NCBI GenBank assembly: GCA_040219085.1
Contig: JAVJTC010000009.1
Coordinates: 1-64,000 of the forward strand
DNA: 64,000 nt
Source of the DNA: Acidimicrobiales bacterium
GTDB lineage: Bacteria > Actinomycetota > Acidimicrobiia > Acidimicrobiales > JAVJTC01
Direction of reading: 5' to 3'
Positions 42,817 through 51,751 of the stretch are shown here, in pieces. The translations under genes and the position numbers were made by a program. Within the stretch, counting starts at the first letter, position 1, and every line of letters begins with the position of its first letter. The notes under the pieces were generated by a model. That model had not been told where the DNA came from, searched no databases, and worked only from the letters and a program-made list of their open reading frames with translations.

Positions 42817-43536
42817 TCAATCCACCAGGACCCGGACCAACAAGATGGTCGCGGCGAGCGCTGACACGGCGAGCACGGCGGGACGGGTATGACCCCTGTC
42901 GATCAAGGGCCGCAACGGGCCGGAGAGGGCGAAGCCGGCCACCGCGGCGGGGACCACGAAGACGGCGAGTTCGAGATCCCGCGTTCCGAACTCGCCGGTC
43001 AGCGCCAACGTCGTCAACGACATCACCACGCCGATCACGAAGATGGCACCGAGAGTCGACCGCAGCTCGGGCCCGGAGCGGCCCTGCAGCACCAGGGCGA
43101 TCGGCGGCCCGCCCACCGACGTGGTTGTCGACGAGAACCCGGCGACCGCACCGGCCCCGAACATGGTCCCCCGGTTCTCGACGATCGAGACTCCCGACGC
43201 CGACGCGACGACCGCGCTCAACACGATCGCGGCGAGGGCCAGCGACAGACCGCGGGTGGACAACACGGCGACGGCGAGCGCTCCGAGCACGGAACCCGGT
43301 ACCCGACCCACGACGATCCAGCCGGCGCCGGAGATGTCGAGGGTGGTCCGCTCACGGATGGCTGCGAAGAGGGTGAGGAAGAACGCGGCGAGCAGCAACG
43401 GCCCCGGGACGAGGTCTGGCTCGAGTTGGATGACGACCGGAGCCGACACGACGTTCATCCCGAACCCGACCGACCCCTGCAGAACCGCCCCGACGAGGAC
43501 GACCGCCATGACGGCGACCAACTCGCCGGTCGACAT
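42817..43536 (-). CDS. TauE/SafE family sulfite/sulfonate exporter-like permease
   Basis: A 239-residue membrane protein with about eight helices in two similar halves. The family's GSVGFGMNVVSAPVV (about 21-35) and the second-half counterpart GFSSTTTSVGGPPIALVLQG (about 134-153) are present. Members export sulfite, sulfoacetate or related organosulfur anions. Its start lies 3 bp after the YczE-like stop, so the two are co-translated. Confidence 0.87.
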   Translation of the reverse strand: MSTGELVAVMAVVLVGAVLQGSVGFGMNVVSAPVVIQLEPDLVPGPLLLAAFFLTLFAAIRERTTLDISGAGWIVVGRVPGSVLGALAVAVLSTRGLSLALAAIVLSAVVASASGVSIVENRGTMFGAGAVAGFSSTTTSVGGPPIALVLQGRSGPELRSTLGAIFVIGVVMSLTTLALTGEFGTRDLELAVFVVPAAVAGFALSGPLRPLIDRGHTRPAVLAVSALAATILLVRVLVD

Positions 43537-43539
43537 GGG

Positions 43540-44268
43540 TCAGGCTCGCCCGATCCGGGACTCCCGGCCGCTGCGCAGGTCGTCGAATCCCTGCAGGGTC
43601 ACGCCGAGCACGGGCCCCATGACGAAGGGGTAGACGAGCGAGGCGAAGCCGTAGGGGCCGGCGAGTGCGACGCCGGCGGTGACGACCCCCACGTCGAGGG
43701 CCACGCGCGTCGCGACCCGTGACCGACCCCGGTCCCCCATCGCCGCCATGATCAACTCGTAGGGCCCGCCCGAGTCCGTCGCCTGGACGAACGCCGCGAT
43801 CCCCGCTGCGATCGCCACGATTCCCACTGTCATGAACGCGACCTCAGCCGCAATGGAATCGGCGTCGTTGAGGAGATGCGTGAACAGGTCCACGGTGAGA
43901 CCGTTGGCGATCACCCACGCGAGCGCAACCGGACCCGGCCGTCGACCGAGCGCGGCAGCGACGACGAAGAGCGCGCCTCCTACGATCCATCCCGCCTGGC
44001 CGTGGCTGACGTCGATCCGCTCCGAGAGTCCCAACAGCAGGACGTCGTAGGGCGGAACACCCCGGCCGGCCTTCACGAATGCAACGGCCCCGAGACCGAC
44101 GAAGATCGCAGCGATCGCGGTCGCGGCGATCTGGCGGAGCGGAGAGACGACACGGCGACCGGCGGGCGCCACGGTGATGGCGGCCTGGCGGGTGATGACG
44201 ACGAAGTCGGTCCAGCGGCGACGCGTCGGCCTGTCGAGGCCGGCTCGTTCTCGGCGGCGGGTACCCAT
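43540..44268 (-). CDS. YczE/YitT-like integral membrane protein
   Basis: A 242-residue protein with a basic N-terminus and about five or six membrane helices. The segments GLGAVAFVKAGRGVPPYDVL (about 58-77) and AGIAAFVQATDSGGPYELIM (about 156-175) are similar to each other, showing an internal repeat typical of the YczE family. Function unknown. ATG 44268 (MGTRRRERAG) gives the usual length; upstream extension is arginine-rich. Divergent from the EamA transporter gene. Confidence 0.75.
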   Translation of the reverse strand: MGTRRRERAGLDRPTRRRWTDFVVITRQAAITVAPAGRRVVSPLRQIAATAIAAIFVGLGAVAFVKAGRGVPPYDVLLLGLSERIDVSHGQAGWIVGGALFVVAAALGRRPGPVALAWVIANGLTVDLFTHLLNDADSIAAEVAFMTVGIVAIAAGIAAFVQATDSGGPYELIMAAMGDRGRSRVATRVALDVGVVTAGVALAGPYGFASLVYPFVMGPVLGVTLQGFDDLRSGRESRIGRA

Positions 44269-44391
44269 CACAGTGCCGAGTATGCCGTCTGTCCCGGCGG
44301 CGACAACGTCGACCGGACGCGCAGCGGGGCCTCTCCACGACCACCTGGTGCACTCGGCCCGTAGGGTGATCGCGACGATCCGGAGACTGCC

Positions 44392-45321
44392 GTGAGCACC
44401 CCAGCCGACAGTGCCGCGCAACGCGGAACGACGACCCCCGGTGAGAGGTCCCGCCGCACCGGCGGCACCGCTCTCGGCGCGGCCGTCGCCGGTGTGGTCC
44501 TGTTCTCGACGGGCCCCGTGATCGTCGCCGACGCCGACCTCGAGGGGCTGGCCTTCGCCTTCTGGCGCCTGTGGACGGCGACCGTCGTCATGAACCTGAT
44601 CCTCCTGGCCCGGAGGCGGCGCCTGGACCGGGCCGTGCTGGTGGCCACCGCCCCCGCCGGCCTGGCACTCGGGGTCAACATGGCCCTGTTCTTCTCCGCG
44701 GTCCAACAGACGAGCGTTGCGAACGCGACCCTCATCTCGGTGCTGTCGCCGATACCCCTGCTGATCGCGGGGCGCTTCGTCTTCGGCGAATCAGCCACCG
44801 GCCGTGACGTCGCGTGGATCCTCCTCGCCATCGCCGGGGCCGCGCTCGTGCTGCGCTCGTCCAACACAGAGGGGACCGGCGACCTCGGCGGCGACCTCCT
44901 CGCTCTCGGTTCGATGGTGGCTCTCGCCGTGTACTTCGCGGCCGGCAAGCGCGCCCGTCACACGGTGGACACCCTCGGGTTCATGGCAGGGCTGTTCGCG
45001 TGGGGGGCGATCATCATCACCCCCATCGCCGTGCTGTCCGGGCAGGCGCTCATCCCCGACGGCACCGGAGGCGAGACCTGGCTGCGGGTCGCGCTCGTCG
45101 TCGCACTCCCCGGCACCGGCCATGTTCTGACGAACTTCGCCCACAACGGCGTACCTCTCTCCGTCGTCGGGATCCTCCAGTTGGCCAATCCCGTGGGCGC
45201 CGCCCTGCTCGCATTCTGGCTACTCGACCAGCAGGTGGCCGCCCTGCAGGTGGTCGGCATGGTCATCGTGATCGGCGCCCTCGGCGTGTACACGTACCAG
45301 CGATCCGAGCGGGGCGCCTGA
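44392..45321 (+). CDS. EamA-family (DMT) transporter
   Basis: A 309-residue protein with ten predicted membrane helices in two EamA repeats (first about 22-150: GVVLFSTGPVIVADADLEGL, ALFFSAVQQTSVANATLIS; second about 165-300: ALGSMVALAVYFAAGKRARH, NLANPVG-like VGILQLANPVGAALLAFWLL). Members export amino acids or other metabolites. GTG start at 44392. The LLM oxidoreductase follows 75 bp later on the same strand. Confidence 0.88.
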   Translation: MSTPADSAAQRGTTTPGERSRRTGGTALGAAVAGVVLFSTGPVIVADADLEGLAFAFWRLWTATVVMNLILLARRRRLDRAVLVATAPAGLALGVNMALFFSAVQQTSVANATLISVLSPIPLLIAGRFVFGESATGRDVAWILLAIAGAALVLRSSNTEGTGDLGGDLLALGSMVALAVYFAAGKRARHTVDTLGFMAGLFAWGAIIITPIAVLSGQALIPDGTGGETWLRVALVVALPGTGHVLTNFAHNGVPLSVVGILQLANPVGAALLAFWLLDQQVAALQVVGMVIVIGALGVYTYQRSERGA

Positions 45322-45396
45322 GCCGGCGACCGACATGAGATGATCGCCCCGGCTCCGGCGACGGTACGTCGGACGGAATCGGAGGAGTCGACCGCG

Positions 45397-46296
45397 ATGA
45401 CAGCGCTGATCGGTGCCGGAAAATGGGGAGTGTGGTTCGGCGGCTTCGACGCGCACCCGGCCACGACGTTGCGGTCGACCGCGCAGGAGCTCGAGAGGGC
45501 CGGCTGGGGCTGCCTGTGGATCCCCGAGTCCTCGGGGCGCGACGCCATGGTCACGGCCGCGATCCTGCTCGAGGCGACGTCGCAGCTCACCGTCGCGACG
45601 GGCATCGCCCAGATCCAGGCGCGACACCCGCTCACCACGGTTGCGGCCCAGCAGACACTCGCTGAGGCATCCGGCGGGCGGTTCCTGCTCGGCCTCGGCG
45701 TCAGCCATGCGCCGCTGGTCACCGGGGCGAGGTCCCTCCCCTACGACAAGCCCCTCGCGACGATGACGGCCTACCTCGAGGCGATGGAACAGGCGCCCTA
45801 TCGCGGACCGAGGCCGGCGGCACCGAGCCCGCTCGTCCTCGCCGCCCTCGGACCTCGCATGGTGGAGCTCGCCGCGTCGCACGCCGACGGCGCCCACCCT
45901 TACCTCGTCACGCCGGACCACACCGCGAGCGCCCGGGAGATGCTGGGCCCCGGGCCGCTGCTCGCTCCCGAACAGACGGTGGTCATCGACGGCGATGCCC
46001 GCCACGCCCGTGACCTGGCCCGGCGTTGGCTGAGCACCTACCTCGGCCTACCCAACTACGCCAGGAACATCGTGCGCATGGGGTTCGGGGAGTCCGACCT
46101 GTCCGGTCCCAGCGACCGCCTCGTCGATGCCCTCGTCGCCCACGGCGACGTGGAGACGGTTGCCGCCCGCTGCCGCGCCCACCTCGAAGCGGGTGCCGAT
46201 CACGTCGCCATCCAGGTCCTCGCGGACGCCGACCGCACGACGATCCCGGCTGAAGCCTGGAGCGCCCTGGCGACGACGCTCGACCTCGACACGTGA
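45397..46296 (+). CDS. LLM-class F420-dependent oxidoreductase
   Basis: A 299-residue TIM-barrel enzyme of the luciferase-like family using coenzyme F420. Seen: GKWGVWFGG at the start, ELERAGWGCLWIPES (about 34-48), VATGIAQIQARHPLTTV (about 67-83), LAEASGGRFLLGLGVSHAP (about 90-108) and AARCRAHLEAGADHVAIQV near the end. The hydride-transfer substrate is unknown. ATG 45397 follows GGAGGA at 45381-45386. Confidence 0.87.
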   Translation: MTALIGAGKWGVWFGGFDAHPATTLRSTAQELERAGWGCLWIPESSGRDAMVTAAILLEATSQLTVATGIAQIQARHPLTTVAAQQTLAEASGGRFLLGLGVSHAPLVTGARSLPYDKPLATMTAYLEAMEQAPYRGPRPAAPSPLVLAALGPRMVELAASHADGAHPYLVTPDHTASAREMLGPGPLLAPEQTVVIDGDARHARDLARRWLSTYLGLPNYARNIVRMGFGESDLSGPSDRLVDALVAHGDVETVAARCRAHLEAGADHVAIQVLADADRTTIPAEAWSALATTLDLDT

Positions 46297-46338
46297 CGAA
46301 CGGGTCCGCGCACGTCAGCGGCTAGCCTCCGTGCGGAG

Positions 46339-49236
46339 ATGTTCGGCGAGCGCGGTTCCACGCGCAACGGGGTGATGGTCATGGCTTGCAGACGCTGGTT
46401 CCGAGGCGCCGTCGCGGCAGCCGCAGTTGTCGCGGTCCTGGCTACGGCCACCTTCACCGCGGCCGGACCGGCGGCCGCCGACGACCCACCGACGTCGACG
46501 AGTGACTTCGTCCCCCTCGCCATCGAGGGCTTCGAACAGACCGTGGCGGGCCCCGGTGGACTCGTCCCGAATCCGGACGGAAGCTCGCTCAACGACTACA
46601 TCTGGTCCTCGGCCGAGTTCGACGGGGCCCTCGTTGTCGGCACGGTCCGCGGCGTGCTCGATCTCTTCGACGACGACGGCCGCGGCGACCTCACCCGGTT
46701 CCGCGCGGAGATCTGGCGCTACGAGTGGGCCGGAAACGGCGGCGCAGAGGGGACCTGGACGAAGGTCCACGAGTCGCCGCTGCTCGCCGGGGCCATCCCG
46801 CGCGACTTCGGCTACCGCAACATGACCTCGTGTGGAGGCCGGCTCTACGTGGCGACCATCGGGGTCGCGCCCCGGATCCTCATGTCGAACGACGGCATCA
46901 CGTTCGTCGAGGCGAGCCGTCGCGGCCTTCCGAGCGGCGACCTCGGCTTCCGCGGCCTCACCTGTCTGAACGGGTGGCTCATGACCTCCCCGCTCGGAAC
47001 GACCGCCGACCCCGACATCGCCGCCAATCCGGTGATGCTCGCCAACCGGTTCCCGACGTTCGGCACCTGGCAGGAGATCAGCCTCCCCGGATTCGGCAAC
47101 CCCGACAACCTCGGCGTGTTCGCCACGACCCTGTGGGACCGTGACGGCGACGGCCGCGACGACACCATCGTCGCCGGCACGATCAACCGCACCACCGGCG
47201 CGGAGGTGTGGGTCAACACGAGGCCGTGCGGCTTCTTCAGGTGCACCGGTGCCGTCGGAAGCTGGGAGAAGCTCCTCGACTACGGCGGCGGTCGACCCTT
47301 CGACCCGCCATGGTTGCGCAACGACGGGGAGTGGGGACCGGCCAACGCCGGCGTGGCCTGGATGGTCGAGTTCCAGGGCGACATCTACATGGGCATGGCC
47401 GAGTCCGGATTCTCCCCGACCGGCCTGAGCCTCGCGGAGATCATCGTCCTGCACCGCGACGGCACCTGGAACGTCGTGGCGGGTTACCCCCGCGCCGGAT
47501 GGGAGGGAGTCACCAGCCCGGCGGACTTCTCGGCCTTCGCGACGTTCGGAGGCACGGCGTCGAGCTATGTGAACCTCCTGTCACTGGGCGGGGTACCGCA
47601 GTTCCTCACCGTGGGTCCGTCGGAGGCGATCCCCTATCCCCTCGTCGGCAACTCGTGCGACCCCGACGTCGACCCGGACAACCCCGACTGCCTTCCGACC
47701 AGCGACCGCGGTCCCGGCATGCTCCCCTTCTCCGACCCGGGCGGGCCGCCACCGTTCTTCGCCACCGGCGCCTACGACGGGACCATCGCAGGGCTCTACG
47801 GACTCTTCCTCGGGACATTCGGGGTGGACCTCGGTACCCCACCGACGAGCGGCGACGGCTGGGACGCCATCCACCCGCTGGCGCGGTCGATCGTGATGAT
47901 CGAACTCATCTTGGACCAGCAGATCGCCAACTACATCTGGCAACTGGAGGCGCACGAAGACCGCCTCTACGTCACCTCGCTCGACACCTTCGTCGGCGAC
48001 GGCTTCGAGATGTACTCCACCACCGGCGGCACCAGCCCGACATGGGACGTCGTGTTCACCGACGGCCTGGGTACCGGGGCCAACTACGGCGGTCGCAGTC
48101 TCCTCTCCACCGACTACGGGCTCGTCGTCGGTACGGCGAACCCATTCGGCGGCGAGGGACCCCGCGGCGGAGCAGAGGTGTGGCTCGGCACCTGCGCCGT
48201 CGACTCACCTCCCCTGGCGGACGCGGGTCCCGACCAGCAGTTCCCCGACGAGACGCAAGGGGCGCCTGTCAGCTTCGACCTGGCAGGCAGCGCAAGCGAC
48301 GGGTTCTGCGGCTCGGTCGAAACCACCACGTGGTACGAGGGCGACTGTGCAGGCAGTCTCGACACCACCGTCGCCACGGACCTCGAGCCCACCGGCCTCG
48401 AGCGGACCGCCGGTGACCCGGTGGCGAGCTACGACTTCGCTCTCGTCGTCACCGACGACGAGTCCAACACGACCTGTGACGACATGACCGTCGCAATCGG
48501 CACGGCCTCGTTGCCGACGGTCACAATCGACGGGATCGCCGGCGGCAGCGGATGCGGCCTCGAGGCCTTCACGGGTGGCCAGATCCCCGCGCAGTGCGAC
48601 GACGGACTACCCGAGTTCGCCGACTCCGACCTGGACAACGTGGTCGCGACAACACTGACCGCCGTGTGCGAAGACGGCGATGGCGGCGCAATCGCCTGCG
48701 TGTTCGACGAGACCGACCCGAACACCGAGATCGCCGCGACCTCAGGGACGCCGGTCGATTCGGCCGACATCGTCATCGACAACGTCGCCACCGCCCAGCC
48801 GCGCCCCGTGATCACGGTGACGACCACCGATCCGGTGACCGGATTCACCGCTTCGACGTCGCTTCAGATCGACACCGACAGGGTGAACGCGGAGCTCGGG
48901 GTCGTCGCCGAGATGACCGGAACGTCGGTACGTAGCGGCCTGTTCCGCTGGCGCGGCCAGGTCTCGGTGCTCATCGAAGACCGCGACGGCACACCGGTTT
49001 CGGGCGTCGAGGTCACCGTGGTCCAGGACGGGCTCTTCCAGACGGTCGACGCGACGGTGTGCACAACCGGATTCGATGGCCGGTGCTCGGTTGTCGTCGG
49101 TCCGTTCCTGGGCTCGACCGCATCCTTCACCGTCGGCGATCTGACCCTGCCGGGGTCCGCCGGTTTCCACCTCGATGGCATCGACGACACGGTGATCCTC
49201 GAACGTCCGCCGGGCCTCAGCGGGCTGTTCTCGTGA
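46339..49236 (+). CDS. Large secreted propeller/PKD-like protein
   Basis: Up to 965 residues. A signal peptide (basic MACRRWFRG, hydrophobic run, cleavage near AAADDPP) leads to about 600 residues of repeated beta structure with YVATIGVAPRILMSNDG, TTGAEVWVNTRPCG and GGAEVWLGTCA; the recurring GAEVW-x-x-T unit suggests a beta-propeller. Then comes a PKD-like domain (PLADAGPDQQFPDETQGAPV, about 628) and two Ig-like domains rich in paired cysteines. No catalytic motif or sortase anchor is visible, so it is released or wall-associated. The start may be ATG 46375 or 46381 rather than 46339, because GGAG sits too close to the first ATG. Function unknown. Confidence 0.72.
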   Translation: MFGERGSTRNGVMVMACRRWFRGAVAAAAVVAVLATATFTAAGPAAADDPPTSTSDFVPLAIEGFEQTVAGPGGLVPNPDGSSLNDYIWSSAEFDGALVVGTVRGVLDLFDDDGRGDLTRFRAEIWRYEWAGNGGAEGTWTKVHESPLLAGAIPRDFGYRNMTSCGGRLYVATIGVAPRILMSNDGITFVEASRRGLPSGDLGFRGLTCLNGWLMTSPLGTTADPDIAANPVMLANRFPTFGTWQEISLPGFGNPDNLGVFATTLWDRDGDGRDDTIVAGTINRTTGAEVWVNTRPCGFFRCTGAVGSWEKLLDYGGGRPFDPPWLRNDGEWGPANAGVAWMVEFQGDIYMGMAESGFSPTGLSLAEIIVLHRDGTWNVVAGYPRAGWEGVTSPADFSAFATFGGTASSYVNLLSLGGVPQFLTVGPSEAIPYPLVGNSCDPDVDPDNPDCLPTSDRGPGMLPFSDPGGPPPFFATGAYDGTIAGLYGLFLGTFGVDLGTPPTSGDGWDAIHPLARSIVMIELILDQQIANYIWQLEAHEDRLYVTSLDTFVGDGFEMYSTTGGTSPTWDVVFTDGLGTGANYGGRSLLSTDYGLVVGTANPFGGEGPRGGAEVWLGTCAVDSPPLADAGPDQQFPDETQGAPVSFDLAGSASDGFCGSVETTTWYEGDCAGSLDTTVATDLEPTGLERTAGDPVASYDFALVVTDDESNTTCDDMTVAIGTASLPTVTIDGIAGGSGCGLEAFTGGQIPAQCDDGLPEFADSDLDNVVATTLTAVCEDGDGGAIACVFDETDPNTEIAATSGTPVDSADIVIDNVATAQPRPVITVTTTDPVTGFTASTSLQIDTDRVNAELGVVAEMTGTSVRSGLFRWRGQVSVLIEDRDGTPVSGVEVTVVQDGLFQTVDATVCTTGFDGRCSVVVGPFLGSTASFTVGDLTLPGSAGFHLDGIDDTVILERPPGLSGLFS

Positions 49237-49326
49237 GTTGAAGGCACGCACCCCGGCAGGTCCCGGCACGGGACAGACCTGAGGGGGCGCGGCCTCATCG
49301 CGGGGAATTCAAACTAGCGTTTGGCT

Positions 49327-49375
49327 GGCTCAGGACGATTCTGAGCCTCTACAGTCTCTGAAGCTGTTTCACAGC
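49327..49375 (+). promoter_or_regulatory. Two inverted repeats upstream of the sugar binding protein gene
   Basis: GGCTCAG-7 nt-CTGAGCC (49327-49347) and GCTGT-TTC-ACAGC (49363-49375), both perfect, lie 27-75 bases upstream of ATG 49402. The first could be a weak terminator for the upstream gene or an operator; the second resembles a LacI/ROK-type half-symmetric site. No regulator gene for the sugar operon is in the window. Confidence 0.4.
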
Positions 49376-49401
49376 ATCCACCTAGGAGGGGGAATACCTC
49401 G

Positions 49402-50625
49402 ATGAAGTCACGAACGCGTTCGCGCCTTTGGCGTCTGCTCGCACTACTACTGGTCTTCACAATGATCGCCGCTGCCTGCGGCGATGATGACGACGACACG
49501 TCCGCATCGGGCGACGACGGCACCTCATCGGATGACGGCGCATCGGGCGACGACGGCGCATCGGGCGACGACGGCGACATGATGGAGGCACCGGGCACCA
49601 CGTTCGGTGACGACCAGACCCTCATCGATGCCGCTCTCAGCGCCACCGGCGAGGTCACCGAGGCCCCCAGCATCACCGTGGGCTACCTCCAGTGGGTGTA
49701 CGCCGACGAAGCCGGCAAGCGCATCGAGGACGCCGCCAAGGACGCCGTCGACTTCTTCGGATGGGGCTTCGAGACCTGCGACGCAGGTGGCGACCCCGCT
49801 CAGATGCCCATCTGCGGAAACCAGCTGCTGGACAAGGGCATCGACGTGATGCTCACCGACGGCATCCCCGAGGCCTTCATCACCGACATCATCGAGCGGG
49901 CCGAATCCGAAGGTGTCCCCATCTTCTCGGCCGGCGGCGAGGTCGACCCCCGTGACAACTACCTGCAGGGTCTTGCCTCCGACGACACCGACCTGGGACG
50001 CCAGCTGGCGCTGTGGGTCGCCGAGGAGTTCCCCGACGGGGCTCGCATGCTCGTGCAGACCTTCCCGGCCGCGTGGAGCGACAAGCGCATCAACGGCCTC
50101 AACGAGGCCATCGACAACGGTGCGAACATCGAGATCGTCGACACCTGGGAAGCCGACCCGACCAACATGGTCGACGGCACCGCCCAGGACGTGACGAACA
50201 AGATCACCCAGTTCGGCGACATCGACGTCGTGTGGATCAACTTCTCCGTGGCCTCCATCGGCGCCGCCCAGGCGATCGGCGCCATCGACGAGGCGGACCG
50301 TCCCGCTCTGGTGACGTTCTACGCCAACCCCGGCACCCTCACCGACATCCGTGAGGGTCGTCTGACCGCGGCGGTCGACGAGAAGCTCGAGTGGCAGAGC
50401 TGGGGCAACGTGGACGCCGTCGCACAGCTCCTCGCCCGCGACGAGCAGCCTTCCCAGGAGCGGGCACCGGACTACGGCGGGCTGAACTTCTCGTCCCGTC
50501 AGGTCATCACGGCCGACAACCTCCCGCCCGAGGGCGAGATCGTCCCGGCGCCGCCGCCAGGCAGCTACGAGGACTTCTTCAAGACCAAATGGTGCAACGA
50601 GTTCACCGGCGTCGCCGGTTGCTGA
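49402..50625 (+). CDS. Sugar-type ABC transporter substrate-binding lipoprotein
   Basis: A 407-residue type-I periplasmic-binding protein of the ribose/galactose group. Lipobox MIAAACG, acidic Asp/Gly/Ser tether with 18-bp coding repeats (GASGDD units, about 49543-49578), then ITVGYLQWVYADEAGKRIED, LLDKGIDVMLTDGIPEAFIT (about 150) and GVPIFSAGGEVDPRDNYLQG (about 177). It hands a sugar or sugar-like ligand to the permease encoded downstream. GGAGGGGG lies 8-16 bases before ATG 49402. Separated from the permease gene by a strong terminator, so it can be made in excess. Confidence 0.87.
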   Translation: MKSRTRSRLWRLLALLLVFTMIAAACGDDDDDTSASGDDGTSSDDGASGDDGASGDDGDMMEAPGTTFGDDQTLIDAALSATGEVTEAPSITVGYLQWVYADEAGKRIEDAAKDAVDFFGWGFETCDAGGDPAQMPICGNQLLDKGIDVMLTDGIPEAFITDIIERAESEGVPIFSAGGEVDPRDNYLQGLASDDTDLGRQLALWVAEEFPDGARMLVQTFPAAWSDKRINGLNEAIDNGANIEIVDTWEADPTNMVDGTAQDVTNKITQFGDIDVVWINFSVASIGAAQAIGAIDEADRPALVTFYANPGTLTDIREGRLTAAVDEKLEWQSWGNVDAVAQLLARDEQPSQERAPDYGGLNFSSRQVITADNLPPEGEIVPAPPPGSYEDFFKTKWCNEFTGVAGC

Positions 50626-50662
50626 TCGGAGTCCCGAAGGACAGCGGACTCTGAGCTTCTGA

Positions 50663-50703
50663 GGGCCGGCGGTGGCGGATGCCACTGCCGGCCCTTTTCT
50701 TCT
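50663..50703 (+). terminator. Intrinsic terminator between binding protein and permease genes
   Basis: GGGCCGGCGGTGGC (50663-50676) pairs with GCCACTGCCGGCCC (50681-50694), a 14-bp stem with one G-U pair and a GGAT loop, followed by TTTTCTTCT. Partial read-through would set a high ratio of binding protein to permease. Confidence 0.9.
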
Positions 50704-50743
50704 GTAACCTCATGCCGCCACAAGGGGTGGCACTGGAGGGGGA

Positions 50744-51751
50744 ATGAGCGACATCTCGGCAGACGCGCCGTCCAACGTGCAGGCGACGCGCGCCCGATTC
50801 GACCTGATCGACTTCATGTCACGCTTCGGGGTGATCGTCACGCTGCTCGGCTGCGTGGTCTTCTTCTCGACGCAGGACGACCGGTTCCTGTCGATGGCGA
50901 ACATGCGGACGACACTCGCCATCGGTTCACCGTTGCTGATCCTGGCCCTGGGGCTCACGGTCGTTCTTGCGATGGGCGACTTCGACCTGTCCATCGCGGG
51001 TATGTCGTCGGCGGCGGGAGCAACCGTCGTCGTGCTCATCGTCAACCACGGCTGGGGGTGGGGCTGGGCGGTGCTGGTCGCGGTCGGATTCGGCATCATC
51101 GCCGGAGCCATCAACGGCTACCTCGTGGCGTACATAGGCACCCCGTCGTTCATCACGACACTGGCGACGGGAATCGTTCTGGCCGGTATCCAGGTGACGC
51201 TCACCGACAACCGCTTCATCACCGGCGCGGGCGAGATGGCCGACTCGTACCGTGATCTCGGTGTCGGCAAGCCGGAACCGCTGACGGAGTTCTCCTCGCC
51301 CGTATGGATAGCCGCCGGGCTCGCGATCATCTTGTGGCTGTTCCTCGCCAAGACCGAGGTCGGCCGCTACATGTACGCGATCGGCGGCAACCAGGAGGCG
51401 GCCCGCCTGGCCGGCATCCGGGTGAAGCTGCTCCGGGCCGCCGGCTTCGTCGTAGTGAGCCTCACCGCGGTCATCGCCGCCGTCGTCGAGACGGCCCGGA
51501 CCGCATCGACCATCCCGAACTCGGCCGACTCGCTGTTGCTACCCGCCTTCGCAGCAGCCTTTCTCGGCGCAGCAGCGTCGCGGCGCGGGCAGTTCAACGT
51601 CTGGGGCACGGTCCTCGGCGTGATCTTCCTGAAGGTCGTCGACTCGGGACTCACGTTCATGGGATACGAGCAGGACATCCAGAACATCGCGCAGGGATCC
51701 ATCCTCGTCGGCGCCATGTTGCTGAGCCGGCTGGGGGCCAGCCGCCGATGA
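50744..51751 (+). CDS. Sugar ABC transporter permease (RbsC-like)
   Basis: A 335-residue membrane protein with about eight to ten helices. Hallmarks: LILALGLTVVLAMGDFDLSI (about 65-84), GIIAGAINGYLVAYIGTPSF (about 112-131, the family's N-G-x-L-V...P-x-F-I-x-T-L) and MYAIGGNQEAARLAGIRV (about 211-228, cytoplasmic coupling loop). ATG 50744 follows GGAGGGGG. Its stop overlaps the ATPase start (ATGA). Confidence 0.9.
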   Translation: MSDISADAPSNVQATRARFDLIDFMSRFGVIVTLLGCVVFFSTQDDRFLSMANMRTTLAIGSPLLILALGLTVVLAMGDFDLSIAGMSSAAGATVVVLIVNHGWGWGWAVLVAVGFGIIAGAINGYLVAYIGTPSFITTLATGIVLAGIQVTLTDNRFITGAGEMADSYRDLGVGKPEPLTEFSSPVWIAAGLAIILWLFLAKTEVGRYMYAIGGNQEAARLAGIRVKLLRAAGFVVVSLTAVIAAVVETARTASTIPNSADSLLLPAFAAAFLGAAASRRGQFNVWGTVLGVIFLKVVDSGLTFMGYEQDIQNIAQGSILVGAMLLSRLGASRR

